The position numbers and the translations under genes are program-made. From contig NZ_VDBO01000006.1 of assembly GCF_005930355.1 (NCBI RefSeq), positions 183,148-247,147 on the forward strand: a stretch of DNA of 64,000 bases. Reading direction: 5' to 3'. Positions 16,880-25,631 of this stretch are shown piece after piece. The stretch comes from Paenibacillus sinopodophylli (GTDB lineage Bacteria; Bacillota; Bacilli; Paenibacillales; Paenibacillaceae). Each line of letters starts with the position of its first letter. Position 1 is the first letter of the stretch. Below the pieces are notes generated by a model, which saw only the letters and a program-made list of their open reading frames with translations, was not told where the DNA came from and made no database searches.

Positions 16880-17896
16880 ATGAACGGAAATTTCGCAAAC
16901 CGGTTATTCACCGGGTTAGTCATCATTGCAGTTGGCGTTTTGTTTTTGCTTAGGCAGACAGGTCATGTGACCTTTAATATCGGTGATATGATTTCTACGT
17001 ACTGGCCAGTCATTCTTATTATTGTCGGAATTCGAGGCTTGCTGTCCAGCCGGACACATGGCTCGGGTTCAAGCTGGTGGGGTGCAATTGTATTGCTGAT
17101 CGGCGTTGTCTTCCTTGGACGAAGCTTGGAACTATTCTCCTGGTCGATTGGCGATATTGCTCCTTATATTTGGCCTGTTGTCGTTATTTTAGTCGGCATC
17201 AACTTAATATGGCGGCCCAAATCAAAGCGTCAGGCTCCTCCTACGGATGATTGGAAGTCGTATCAGTCTTATTCGGAAGGACCAGAGGTTCCTCCTGCAC
17301 CGCCATTGCATCCAGATCCTACTCAATCACAATTTCAAGATTTGGGTCAGAAGACGAATCGGGAAGACGTACAGGAAGCCTATGAACCGTTCGCATCTGG
17401 GAAGAAGGAATTCAAGGAATGGAAAAATAACTTTAAATCAGAGCATAAGAAAAATACTGGTGATTGGAAAAGAAACCATAAAGAGCATGTGGAATGGTGG
17501 AGTCATGGCGATTCCAATACGCAAACACGATCGGGCTTCATTGGTGACATTCATATCGGTCATGATTACTGGGATTTGAAGCCGCTTAATATCTCTCATT
17601 TCATTGGAGATACGGTGCTTGATTTGACAAAGGCTCAGGTGTCTCAAGGGGAAACGAAAATTCATATCTCTTCCTTTATAGGGGATGTGAAAGTATTCGT
17701 TCCGAATGATTACGAGGTCGGCGTGCAAGTCATATCCAGCGCTTTTATCGGTGATGTCAAAATATTAGGACAGAAGGAAGGCGGCATATTTACGAATATC
17801 AACATTCAATCGCCTTCTTATCAAGAAACCGATAAAAAAATCAAACTGATCGTTAGCACGTTCGTTGGAGACGTTCGTGTGACGAAGGTAGGGTGA
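16880..17896 (+). CDS. liaF: LiaF-like membrane regulator of the cell-envelope stress response
   Basis: The 338-residue protein has an internally duplicated membrane part. Residues 10-50 (GLVIIAVGVLFLLRQTG, then DMISTYWPVILIIVG) and 70-110 (WGAIVLLIGVVFLG, then IAPYIWPVVVILVG) are clear repeats of one two-helix unit. A charged, Pro- and Lys-rich linker follows, then a C-terminal beta-repeat domain with FIGDIHIG, FIGDTVLDLT, FIGDVKVFVP, FIGDVKIL and TFVGDVRV. That domain is typical of LiaF and the cell-wall-active antibiotic response family. LiaF holds the kinase LiaS inactive until envelope damage. It starts at ATG 16880 and precedes liaS by six bases. The liaIH effector genes of B. subtilis are absent here. 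Confidence 0.88.
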   Translation: MNGNFANRLFTGLVIIAVGVLFLLRQTGHVTFNIGDMISTYWPVILIIVGIRGLLSSRTHGSGSSWWGAIVLLIGVVFLGRSLELFSWSIGDIAPYIWPVVVILVGINLIWRPKSKRQAPPTDDWKSYQSYSEGPEVPPAPPLHPDPTQSQFQDLGQKTNREDVQEAYEPFASGKKEFKEWKNNFKSEHKKNTGDWKRNHKEHVEWWSHGDSNTQTRSGFIGDIHIGHDYWDLKPLNISHFIGDTVLDLTKAQVSQGETKIHISSFIGDVKVFVPNDYEVGVQVISSAFIGDVKILGQKEGGIFTNINIQSPSYQETDKKIKLIVSTFVGDVRVTKVG

Positions 17897-17902
17897 TCGG
17901 GT

Positions 17903-18937
17903 ATGATGGTTCGTTTTCTTCGAAGTGGGAAGTGGGAGCTTATCGGAATGTTCGTCATCGCCTCCGTAGTGTCGCTTGTGCTTGGAGCGGTTACTTGGGC
18001 TAGCCTGATTGATGAAGCGGGAAAGACGGAAGTGCGCCTTGGGGCCGCCTCCGTCTTCCTGCTTGTGAGCGCTGGTTTCGGTTATTGGGCGGCACAGCGA
18101 ATAGGCAGGCGTATCGATACGCTGCATCTTTCATTGAAGCAGGCTGCTAACGGGAATTATGGCGTTCGTATAACGGAAAACGGACATAATTCATTTATTG
18201 AGGTCTATCGGGAATTTAATGAGCTTGCAGGCCAAATGGAAGAGAAAATGAAATGGCTCCAAATGCGCGGTGAAGAATATGTGATGACGGAATCGGCTTC
18301 TAATGAAGCGGCGGTTCTAGAAGAGCGGAAACGGCTTGCCCGTGATTTGCATGATACGGTTAGTCAACAGCTTTTTGCCATTCATATGTGCGCGTCCTCG
18401 CTGCCTAAGCTGCAGCAGGTTGATCGCGAGCGTGCTGATTCCGTGCTGGAACAACTCGTCAGCATGTCAAATACGGCTCAAAAGCAAATGAGAAATTTCA
18501 TCGCGCAGCTGCGTCCGATGGAGCTTGAGGGCAGAACGCTGCATGAAGCGTTAGATAAATGGTTTCCCGATTACTGCCGGCAAAATAAGCTGCAGGGTGA
18601 GCTTGAATGGCGTCTGAAGGAGCAGCTGTCCGAAGCAAAGGAGCATCAGTTGTTTCTGATCGCACAGGAGGCAATGGCTAACATTGTCAAGCATGCTGGA
18701 GCAAACGGCTGCACGTTGACGCTGACTGATAATGAGCGTCAGGTTGTCATGATTCTGCAGGACGACGGCGTTGGATTCAAGCCTGATGAGGTTAAACGCG
18801 GCTCCTACGGCCTTTCGACGATGCAGGAAAGAGCGCAGAAGCTGGGCGGAGCAGCGGAGATATGGAGTAAGCCAAGCGGTGGGACGAGAGTGAAAGTGAC
18901 TATACCTAAGATGCTGAAGGGAGATCGTGAAGCGTGA
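17903..18937 (+). CDS. liaS: LiaS-like sensor histidine kinase
   Basis: This is a 344-residue kinase of the NarL-partner class. Two membrane helices (residues about 12-35 and 45-65) enclose a very short outside loop, so it is an intramembrane-sensing type. A HAMP-like stretch follows, then the HisKA_3 motif ARDLHDTVSQQLFAIHM with the phospho-accepting His near residue 150, and a C-terminal ATPase domain with AQEAMANIVKHAGA, DDGVGF and YGLSTMQERAQKLGG. It responds to envelope stress under control of LiaF and phosphorylates LiaR. Its last four bases overlap the GTG start of liaR (GTGA), indicating translational coupling. Confidence 0.9.
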   Translation: MMVRFLRSGKWELIGMFVIASVVSLVLGAVTWASLIDEAGKTEVRLGAASVFLLVSAGFGYWAAQRIGRRIDTLHLSLKQAANGNYGVRITENGHNSFIEVYREFNELAGQMEEKMKWLQMRGEEYVMTESASNEAAVLEERKRLARDLHDTVSQQLFAIHMCASSLPKLQQVDRERADSVLEQLVSMSNTAQKQMRNFIAQLRPMELEGRTLHEALDKWFPDYCRQNKLQGELEWRLKEQLSEAKEHQLFLIAQEAMANIVKHAGANGCTLTLTDNERQVVMILQDDGVGFKPDEVKRGSYGLSTMQERAQKLGGAAEIWSKPSGGTRVKVTIPKMLKGDREA

Positions 18938-19599
18938 GCGGAGCAGAACAAATTAGAATTATGATTGTGGATGACCATGATATGGTTAGAACAGGTCTTC
19001 GAACCTATTTGATGCTGGAGCCTAAATTTCATGTCATTGCGGAGGCAAGCAACGGACAGGCAGCTATTGATCTGCTGGAGAAAACGGCGGAGGATATAAG
19101 ACCGCAAATTATATTGATGGATCTTATGATGCCAGGCATGGACGGCATTGAAGCAACAAGAGCAATCATAGCAAATCATCCAAGCATGAAAATCGTGATG
19201 CTGACGAGTTTTCTAGAAGACGACAAAGTTTATGGTGCGATTGAGGCAGGTGCAGTGAGCTATGTCCTCAAAACCGTTTCAGCAGAAGAGCTAATCTATG
19301 CCATAAGCGGGGCATTCAAAGGGATGCCAGTCATGACGGCGGATGTTTCGCAAGCTTTAACACGCGGTCTCCGGCAGCGAACGGCTCAATCAGGCGATGA
19401 AGGGTTGACGGAGCGGGAGAAAGAAGTGCTGCTGCTCATCGCCGACGGTCAATCGAATAAGGAAATTGCGGAAGAGCTGCATATTAGTATCAAAACCGTC
19501 AAAACGCATGTAAGCAACCTACTAATGAAGTGTGAGCTCGATGACCGGACACAACTGGCCGTGCTTGCTCATCGGAAGGGCTGGGCGAATCGCACATAA
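18934..19599 (+). CDS. liaR: LiaR-like response regulator (NarL/LuxR family)
   Basis: The 221-residue protein has an N-terminal receiver (MIVDDHDMVRTG; phosphorylated Asp in ILMDLMMPGMDG near residue 62; conserved Lys in YVLKTVSAEE). Its C-terminal LuxR-type helix-turn-helix reads LTEREKEVLLLIADGQSNKE, then IAEELHISIKTVKTHVSNLL. It starts at GTG 18934 inside the end of liaS. Phosphorylated LiaR activates promoters that answer cell-wall antibiotics. Its usual target operon liaIH is not in the window, and I saw no obvious binding site upstream of liaF, so its regulon here is unknown. Confidence 0.9.
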   Translation: MSGAEQIRIMIVDDHDMVRTGLRTYLMLEPKFHVIAEASNGQAAIDLLEKTAEDIRPQIILMDLMMPGMDGIEATRAIIANHPSMKIVMLTSFLEDDKVYGAIEAGAVSYVLKTVSAEELIYAISGAFKGMPVMTADVSQALTRGLRQRTAQSGDEGLTEREKEVLLLIADGQSNKEIAEELHISIKTVKTHVSNLLMKCELDDRTQLAVLAHRKGWANRT

Positions 19600-19673
19600 A
19601 GGATGAATGGGCCGGGCATACTACCCACTAGCTGAAATAATATGAAATTCGCTAGTGAAAAGGAGCAGCTGTC

Positions 19674-20087
19674 ATGATACCTATTTCGTCTGTGCTGGAG
19701 TCTCGGGAGCAACATTTTCTACAAACGAAGGAGCTGCTGGAATCACAGCAATTCACCCTTGGCGGCAATTGGGAATATGCTGGCGGTTCCTTTGACCGCT
19801 CCCTTGATGATGCTCATAAGGTTTGGCTTCGCATACCGTTCGAAGTGACTGCTGGGCATATCGATGTAAGTGAAGCGGATAATGAGGCAACGATTAAGCT
19901 GGGTACACCTTACGTGCTGAAGCATCTCTATCGGGAAGGCAATGATCCCGAAGCATCGGTTCGTGTTGTTGGCGCATTATTCGATCAATTCCAATCGCCT
20001 TCCGATCCCGATGCTCACGTGGAGCCGAAGTGGGTTGATCAGGCTAAGCAGGCGTTACAAGAAGTAGAGCAGCTTTTTCCTCATTAG
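19674..20087 (+). CDS. YugN-like family protein
   Basis: The 137-residue soluble protein begins MIPISSVLESREQHFLQTKE, and the middle reads LGGNWEYAGGSFDRSLD and KVWLRIPFEV. This matches my recollection of the YugN-like family found in Bacilli. The C-terminal part has FQSPSDPDAHVEPKWV. The function of the family is unknown. The start at ATG 19674 has AAGGAG upstream. It is 75 bases after liaR and could be cotranscribed; a terminator follows at 20104. Confidence 0.75.
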   Translation: MIPISSVLESREQHFLQTKELLESQQFTLGGNWEYAGGSFDRSLDDAHKVWLRIPFEVTAGHIDVSEADNEATIKLGTPYVLKHLYREGNDPEASVRVVGALFDQFQSPSDPDAHVEPKWVDQAKQALQEVEQLFPH

Positions 20088-20103
20088 AAATTGAATCGTG
20101 TAG

Positions 20104-20140
20104 AAAAACGTTTCCAAAATGAATTTGGAGCGTTTTTTTT
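20104..20140 (+). terminator. Terminator of the yugN-like gene
   Basis: AAACGTTTCCAAA pairs imperfectly with TTTGGAGCGTTT and is followed by eight T in total. Confidence 0.8.
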
Positions 20141-20147
20141 ATGTCTG

Positions 20148-20182
20148 TTTAAATTCCTTTTAAGTTTGTTTTAAGGTAGAAT
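20148..20182 (+). promoter_or_regulatory. Direct repeats and -10 box upstream of htrA
   Basis: TTTTAAG occurs twice with an exact 11-base period (20158 and 20169). A weaker third copy (TTTAAAT) lies about one turn upstream. TAGAAT at 20177 is a candidate -10 box. Head-to-tail repeats at one helical turn are the usual binding pattern of OmpR-type regulators. Confidence 0.5.
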
Positions 20183-20272
20183 GTGCATGATAGAGCTATA
20201 CCAAATAACAGACTTCGTGCTAGAAGACAGTACGCGAGTGTGATGCAATAAGATTCAAGGAGGAGAACGAAC

Positions 20273-21946
20273 ATGGATGATCAAAACAACAAAAAAGGCT
20301 TTGATGATTTTTTTGGAAAAAAAGATAACGAGCAAGGGGCTGCGGATAACAGCGAAAGTATTAACGCAGAACAACGCGAATCCAATGATTCACAGGAGCA
20401 AGCGGCTAAGCCTTCTTACTACTATTCTTACGGACCGTTCAGAGCGGGGGGCAACGAAAGTGCAAATGCTGTAGACTCAGAATACAGTGCCGAGAAGCCT
20501 AAGGTGATCCAAGACGAGCCTTATGGAGATATTCAACGTTCCCAGTCTAGCGCATCGGAAGCGCATGGGCAGCTGGATTCGCAGCCGGATGAAGAGCAAG
20601 TTAGGCCTCAAGTTCCAGTTCAGTCCCAAATCCGGTCATTCAACCCATCGCCGCAAGCTTCGAAAGGTGCATGGCAGGTACGTGAGAAAAAACGGACATC
20701 TTTTAGAGCGATATTTGCTTCTTTTCTAGCAGGCGTTATTCTCGTAGGCACTTTGATGTATACGGCAGATATTAACAACTGGTTTACAAATGAGCAAGCA
20801 GTTGCGAACAACACGCAGCCAAGCGGAACAGGCTCAACGGCTGCGGTTGGAGCAGGAAACACCGGTGGCGCTTCCACCGTTGCAGCTAGACCCGACAACA
20901 TAGCACAGTTGTTCGAGACAGCTAGTCCAGCGGTCGTCAAAATCGAAACCTATGTGAATACGGCAAAGCGGAGCACCAGCGGCAGTATGCTTGACGATTC
21001 ATTTTTCAGACAGTTTTTCGGCGATGACTATCCGGGTACGGCTGAGCCTGAAACAGGAACGAAGCAAGATGATAGTCAAATGCAGCAATCCGGTATCGGT
21101 ACAGGTTTCTTCTTCGAATCAACGGGTTATATTCTGACCAATCAGCATGTGGTTGGCGAATCAGATCAGATCAAAGTCATTGTGCAAGGCTACGATAAGC
21201 CATTCACAGCAGAGTTGCTTGGTTCGAGTTATGATCTAGATTTGGCTGTACTTAAAGTTACTGGAGACAAAGCGTTCCCAACACTGCCGCTTGGCAATTC
21301 CGATAACATTAACATCGGCGACTGGGTAGTGGCAATCGGCAATCCATACGGCTTCGATCATACCGTTACGGTTGGTGTGCTGAGTGCGAAGGAACGTCCA
21401 ATCGATATTCAAGATACACAAGGCGAGCGCAAATACGAGCATTTGCTGCAAACAGACGCTTCTATTAATCCCGGCAACTCTGGTGGTCCTTTGCTTAATG
21501 TAAACGGCGAGGTAGTTGGCATTAACACGGCTGTAAGTTCACAAGCGCAAGGTATCGGCTTTGCGATCCCCACAAGCACGATTCAAGAAGTGCTTGAGAA
21601 CCTTAAGAATAATACGACGATTCCTAAACCAGCAGTGCCTTATATCGGCGCAGAGCTTCAAGACGTAACGGCTGATATCGCGAAGCAGCTGGGCATGGAT
21701 TCAGTAGAAGGTTCAATCGTTCGTAATGTATACTATAATTCTCCAGCTTATCTCGCTGAGCTTCAACAGTTCGACGTGATCGTCGGCATTGACGGCAAGA
21801 AATATGCAAATACACAGGCGCTTATTGCTGCGATTCAAACGAAGAAGGTCGGCGATAAGGTAGACCTTAATATCGTTCGAAAAGGCAGTGCGATGAATTT
21901 GCAGGTTCAGATCGGCGATAAGAATACGGCTGGTGCACAAGAATAG
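20273..21946 (+). CDS. htrA: HtrA/DegP-type membrane serine protease
   Basis: The 557-residue protein has a long disordered cytoplasmic head (residues 1-145, rich in Asn, Glu, Gln and Ser), one membrane helix (IFASFLAGVILVGTLMYTA, about 147-167), an outside linker, a trypsin-like domain and one C-terminal PDZ domain (from about 450). The catalytic triad is visible: H292 in NQHVVGES, D323 in YDLDLAVLK and S403 in NPGNSGGPLL. It degrades or refolds misfolded exported proteins at the outer face of the membrane. An OmpR-type two-component pair follows; in B. subtilis the equivalent CssRS pair controls htrA. The start at ATG 20273 has AAGGAGGAG. Confidence 0.95.
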   Translation: MDDQNNKKGFDDFFGKKDNEQGAADNSESINAEQRESNDSQEQAAKPSYYYSYGPFRAGGNESANAVDSEYSAEKPKVIQDEPYGDIQRSQSSASEAHGQLDSQPDEEQVRPQVPVQSQIRSFNPSPQASKGAWQVREKKRTSFRAIFASFLAGVILVGTLMYTADINNWFTNEQAVANNTQPSGTGSTAAVGAGNTGGASTVAARPDNIAQLFETASPAVVKIETYVNTAKRSTSGSMLDDSFFRQFFGDDYPGTAEPETGTKQDDSQMQQSGIGTGFFFESTGYILTNQHVVGESDQIKVIVQGYDKPFTAELLGSSYDLDLAVLKVTGDKAFPTLPLGNSDNINIGDWVVAIGNPYGFDHTVTVGVLSAKERPIDIQDTQGERKYEHLLQTDASINPGNSGGPLLNVNGEVVGINTAVSSQAQGIGFAIPTSTIQEVLENLKNNTTIPKPAVPYIGAELQDVTADIAKQLGMDSVEGSIVRNVYYNSPAYLAELQQFDVIVGIDGKKYANTQALIAAIQTKKVGDKVDLNIVRKGSAMNLQVQIGDKNTAGAQE

Positions 21947-21961
21947 AAATGATTGCCACGC

Positions 21962-21996
21962 AAAAAGCGCAGAGAGATGGCGACTCTGTGCTTTTT
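21962..21996 (+). terminator. Hairpin between htrA and the response regulator
   Basis: AAAAAGCGCAGAG pairs with CTCTGTGCTTTTT around AGATGGCGA. It could end the htrA transcript or attenuate read-through into the two-component genes. Confidence 0.75.
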
Positions 21997-22020
21997 GCTG
22001 CAACTAAAGGGGATTATTAG

Positions 22021-22713
22021 ATGAGACAGCACATTGTAGTAGTGGATGACGATGATAAGATCATATCTTTGCTCAGACGAAGCCTTGCTTTCGAAGGCTA
22101 TGAAGTAACAACCGCATCGAACGGCATGGAAGGGCTGAAGGTACTGCTGAAAGCAGAACCTGATCTGCTCATCCTTGATGTTATGATGCCGCAGGTGGAC
22201 GGCTGGGAGGTTTGCCGCCGCGTACGCGAGAGCGGAAGCACCGTGCCAATATTGATGCTGACAGCGAAAGATGATGTTGTTGACCGAGTAAAGGGACTCG
22301 ATCTCGGTGCAGATGATTACTTAGTCAAGCCGTTCGCGCTTGAAGAGCTGCTCGCTCGTGCCCGCGCTTTGCTGCGCCGCAAAACTGACAAAATGGAGCA
22401 ATCTAGCAATCAGCTATTATATGAAGATTTAATTTTGGATATGGATGCGAGAGAGGCAATTCGCTCTGGGCGTCGCATAGAGCTGACATCCAAGGAATAC
22501 GACTTGCTGCTGCTGTTTATGCAGAATCCGCGCCGCGTTCTTACCCGTGATTCAATTATGGAAAAAATATGGGGTTACGACTTTAGCGGCGAATCGAATG
22601 TACTTGAGGTATATATTGCGATGCTGCGCCAAAAGGTAGAGGACGGAGGCAGAAACCGGCTGATTCAAACGGTTCGCGGCACCGGCTATGTGCTCCGCGG
22701 AGAGGCGGGTTAG
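22021..22713 (+). CDS. OmpR-family response regulator next to htrA
   Basis: The 230-residue protein has a receiver (VVVDDDDKIISLL; phospho-Asp in LLILDVMMPQVDG near residue 57; Lys in DDYLVKPF) and a C-terminal winged helix with LTSKEYDLLLLFMQNPRRVL and TVRGTGYVLRG. The receiver and short linker resemble the MprA/CssR group. A histidine kinase follows five bases after the stop. Together with the upstream protease this suggests a secretion- or envelope-stress circuit in which the regulator controls htrA, an inference from order and from the direct repeats at 20148. It starts at ATG 22021 behind AAAGGGGA. Confidence 0.92.
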   Translation: MRQHIVVVDDDDKIISLLRRSLAFEGYEVTTASNGMEGLKVLLKAEPDLLILDVMMPQVDGWEVCRRVRESGSTVPILMLTAKDDVVDRVKGLDLGADDYLVKPFALEELLARARALLRRKTDKMEQSSNQLLYEDLILDMDAREAIRSGRRIELTSKEYDLLLLFMQNPRRVLTRDSIMEKIWGYDFSGESNVLEVYIAMLRQKVEDGGRNRLIQTVRGTGYVLRGEAG

Positions 22714-22717
22714 GCAT

Positions 22718-24229
22718 ATGTCTATAAGGCTGAGGCTTACATTATGGTATTCTGGCTTGCTTGCCGTCACTCTGCTTGTGTTCGGCATTACGATTTATTT
22801 GTTTATCAATTGGAATACGTACTCAGATCTGAAAGAACAATTGAAGGATCAAGACCGTAATATTGTTGTTACAGGTGGCACGACATTCTGGGACAAATAT
22901 GATCTCAATTTGGACCGTCAGTCGCGGATCGAAGAGAAGGATATGTATATCCAAATCGTCAACTATGTTGAAGGCGCTGTTAAACAATCCTCCAACTTGC
23001 GGCAGCTCGGCTTCGTTATCCCCTATTCAGAAGCTTCAACGAATCCTGAAGTAGATATCGTTAGCATTCAGGTGGAAATCAATAAACAAAAATATACGAT
23101 GATGATTCATCAACGACCGTTGCTTCAGAACGGTAAGCTAGTTGGGCTTCTTCAGGTTGGCGCCATTCCATATAACGAAGAACAGTTTTTGAATGGTGTT
23201 CGTACAACACTTATTTTCTCATCTTTGATCGTCGTGCTGATTGCGTTTACCGTCGGTTTATTCATTGCCCGGCAGGCGCTGCGCCCAATTGAGAGAGTCA
23301 TTCGCGCAACCCAGCAAATTGAGAACGGTTCGGATTTGAGCATGCGGATTCCCGCTATGGGGCCTAAGGATGAGATTGGCCGATTGGTCAGTACGCTGAA
23401 TGTCATGCTGGAGAGGCTGGAGATGGCCTACAACGAGCTGGATGAGGCTTATAAGGCACAGCGCAGATTCGTATCCGATGCTTCACATGAATTGCGAACG
23501 CCGCTTACGACCATCAGAGGCAATATAGAGCTGCTAGAGCGGATGTGGACGAAAGTTCGGGAAACGAACCAGAATGCAGAGACAGGCGAGTGGATGCCTC
23601 TCGATCTTGATCGGTGGGAGCTCTCTAGAGAGTCGATGAGCGATATTTCGGCTGAGGCTAAGCGCATGAGCACGCTCGTAAATGATCTGCTTGCGCTGGC
23701 TAGAGCCGATGCGGGCTACACAATGGAGAAAACGCCGCTTGATCTGATCCCGCTGACAGAAGAGGTTGTTAGACGAGCGCAGCTGCTTCCGCGGAGCGCA
23801 GATTGGGTAGTCGGTGATCTCTCCGCGCTTGAGGATGTTCGCGTGAATGCCAATCATAACTATTTACAGCAACTGCTGTTTATATTTATTGAGAATGCGT
23901 TCAAGTATACGCCTGAAGGTGCAATCGTGCTGAGTGCAGTAAGAAACGAGCAGCAGATTGGATTTGTTATTCAAGATACAGGCATCGGCATGAACCCAGA
24001 GGAGATTCCACATATATTCGACCGCTTTTACCGCGCCGACGAATCAAGAGGAGTTACGGTTGGAACTGGCCTTGGCTTATCCATTGCCAAGTGGATCATT
24101 GATGAGCATCAAGGCTCGGTTGAGGTGACAACGCGAGAGGGAGCTGGAACGAAGTTTACCATTTGGCTGCCGTTAAGCTTTTCTGACACGTCTCATTCGT
24201 CTATAATAGTAGCAGCGGATGAAATATAG
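22718..24229 (+). CDS. Sensor histidine kinase (MprB/CssS-like)
   Basis: The kinase starts at ATG 22718 (GAGGCGGG upstream), giving 503 residues; an earlier in-frame ATG at 22688 overlaps the previous gene and has no site. It has an N-terminal helix (LTLWYSGLLAVTLLVFGITI), an outside domain of about 130 residues, a second helix near residues 165-190, HAMP (RQALRPIERVIRATQQIE), HisKA (FVSDASHELRTPLTTIRGNI) and an ATPase domain with IENAFKYT, DTGIGM and GTGLGLSIAKWI. An insertion rich in charged residues lies between the His helix pair. It probably senses exported-protein or envelope stress and phosphorylates the preceding regulator. The signal is not known. Confidence 0.92.
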   Translation: MSIRLRLTLWYSGLLAVTLLVFGITIYLFINWNTYSDLKEQLKDQDRNIVVTGGTTFWDKYDLNLDRQSRIEEKDMYIQIVNYVEGAVKQSSNLRQLGFVIPYSEASTNPEVDIVSIQVEINKQKYTMMIHQRPLLQNGKLVGLLQVGAIPYNEEQFLNGVRTTLIFSSLIVVLIAFTVGLFIARQALRPIERVIRATQQIENGSDLSMRIPAMGPKDEIGRLVSTLNVMLERLEMAYNELDEAYKAQRRFVSDASHELRTPLTTIRGNIELLERMWTKVRETNQNAETGEWMPLDLDRWELSRESMSDISAEAKRMSTLVNDLLALARADAGYTMEKTPLDLIPLTEEVVRRAQLLPRSADWVVGDLSALEDVRVNANHNYLQQLLFIFIENAFKYTPEGAIVLSAVRNEQQIGFVIQDTGIGMNPEEIPHIFDRFYRADESRGVTVGTGLGLSIAKWIIDEHQGSVEVTTREGAGTKFTIWLPLSFSDTSHSSIIVAADEI

Positions 24230-24275
24230 GAATTATACTTAATAGGTATATCCGGTCAGAAAGCAGGTGCAAGGA

Positions 24276-25247
24276 ATGGAAATCGTAAGAATATCACCGC
24301 GTGGCTACTGTTATGGCGTCGTTGATGCGATGGTGCTGGCGTTGCAAACGGTCAAAAATCTAGAGCTTCCACGGCCCATCTATATATTAGGCATGATCGT
24401 CCATAACGCGCACGTAACGGATTCCTTCGAGAAGGAGGGGGTTATCACGCTGGATGGTGCGAATCGTCTTGATATTTTGGATCAGATTGACAAGGGGACG
24501 GTTATATTCACAGCGCATGGTGTCTCTCCAGAAGTTAGATTGCGCGCACGGGAGAAAGGCTTGTCCGTCGTGGATGCGACTTGTCCAGACGTAACGAGAA
24601 CGCATGACTTGATTCGTGCGAAGTCTGCCGAGGGCTACCATATTATTTATATCGGCAAGAAGGGGCATCCAGAGCCGGAAGGAGCCATTGGCGTTTCACC
24701 GGATCAGGTTCATCTGATCGAGCGTGAAGAGGAGATTGCTTCGCTCGATGTACCCGAGGGCCGAATTATTATTACGAACCAAACGACGATGTCGCAGTGG
24801 GATATTCGTCATATTATTAGCCGCCTCTTAGAGCGCTATCCATCTGCAGAGGTTCATAACGAAATTTGCATGGCCACACAGGTACGTCAGGAGGCTGTTG
24901 CTGAGCAGGCTGGTGAAGCGCAGCTTACGATTGTCGTCGGTGATCCGCGAAGCAACAATTCGAACCGGTTAGCCCAGGTTTCTGAGGAAATCGCCGGCGT
25001 GAGAGCCTTCCGCGTCTCCGATGTGTCAGAGATTCAGCAGGAATGGCTAAAAGGAGTAGATCGTGTTGCAGTCACATCCGGCGCTTCGACGCCTACTCCG
25101 CTGACCAAAGAGGTGATCAACTATTTGGAGCAGTATGATCATAACAATCCAGACACTTGGGAAATCCGTCGGACGGTGAACATGAATAAGCTGCTGCCTA
25201 ATGTGCGGGTGAAATCGACTACAGCGACAGCAGAGAAAACAGAATAA
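24276..25247 (+). CDS. ispH: 4-hydroxy-3-methylbut-2-enyl diphosphate reductase
   Basis: IspH makes IPP and DMAPP in the last step of the MEP isoprenoid pathway. The start at ATG 24276 yields 323 residues beginning MEIVRISPRGYCYGVVDAM, a few codons after a GTG that is also in frame. The three cysteines of the 4Fe-4S cluster are in RGYCYGV (C12), DATCPDVT (near 97) and NEICMATQ (near 195). The motifs HGVSPEVR, KKGHPEPEGAIG and SNNSNRLA are also present, as is the catalytic Glu region. This CYGVV form is the Bacillus subgroup. It is apparently monocistronic, 37 bases after the kinase, with no clear terminator in between. Confidence 0.95.
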   Translation: MEIVRISPRGYCYGVVDAMVLALQTVKNLELPRPIYILGMIVHNAHVTDSFEKEGVITLDGANRLDILDQIDKGTVIFTAHGVSPEVRLRAREKGLSVVDATCPDVTRTHDLIRAKSAEGYHIIYIGKKGHPEPEGAIGVSPDQVHLIEREEEIASLDVPEGRIIITNQTTMSQWDIRHIISRLLERYPSAEVHNEICMATQVRQEAVAEQAGEAQLTIVVGDPRSNNSNRLAQVSEEIAGVRAFRVSDVSEIQQEWLKGVDRVAVTSGASTPTPLTKEVINYLEQYDHNNPDTWEIRRTVNMNKLLPNVRVKSTTATAEKTE

Positions 25248-25336
25248 TTGTCATAAGTACAAGGGGAAGGACAGTAAGTACATCGTAAAAGATAATTCGC
25301 GGTGTGCTTGTTTTCCTTCTTTTTTTGCTATAGGGG

Positions 25337-25365
25337 TTGACGTAAAACGGACAGTCATGTATATT
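25337..25365 (+). promoter_or_regulatory. Sigma-A promoter of aroF
   Basis: TTGACG, a 17-base spacer and TATATT. The transcript would have an untranslated leader of about 260 bases that includes a small hairpin (GTAGAAGCTT...AAGCTAC) and repeat copy D. Confidence 0.7.
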
Positions 25366-25502
25366 TACTTTAGTGATTAAAAGCGTAGAAGCTTAAAAGC
25401 TACGAAGCATAAAAGTCTTAAAGGATTTTAGTCAATGTGCAGCCACTGATGTTCAATACGGATACTAAATTGAGTAAATGCTTGCGATGCGGGCTTTGCT
25501 TC

Positions 25503-25600
25503 AAATAGAAGAAAGTATATCCTTTGGCTATACATTCTCTATATTTCTTGTAATGAAATGCGTTCCCCCGCCAGAGGACAGCGACAGGCGTTTCTATTTA
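25503..25600 (+). repeat. Dispersed two-hairpin intergenic repeat, copy D
   Basis: AAATAGAAGAAAGTATATCC...CATTCTCTATATTTC (module 1) is followed by GAAATGCGTTCCCCCGCCAG, then AGGACAGCGACAGGCGTTTC (module 2). The stem change GAAATG/CGTTTC keeps a G-U pair, so the hairpin survives a base change. It is located in the aroF leader. Confidence 0.82.
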
Positions 25601-25631
25601 ATCCAACAAATAAAATTCAGGAGTGATCCCC

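Noticed and set aside
25248..25631. A T-box or other known riboswitch in the aroF leader
   Set aside because: No AGGGTGG-type T-box or other known core was found; the structured part is explained by repeat copy D and one small hairpin.
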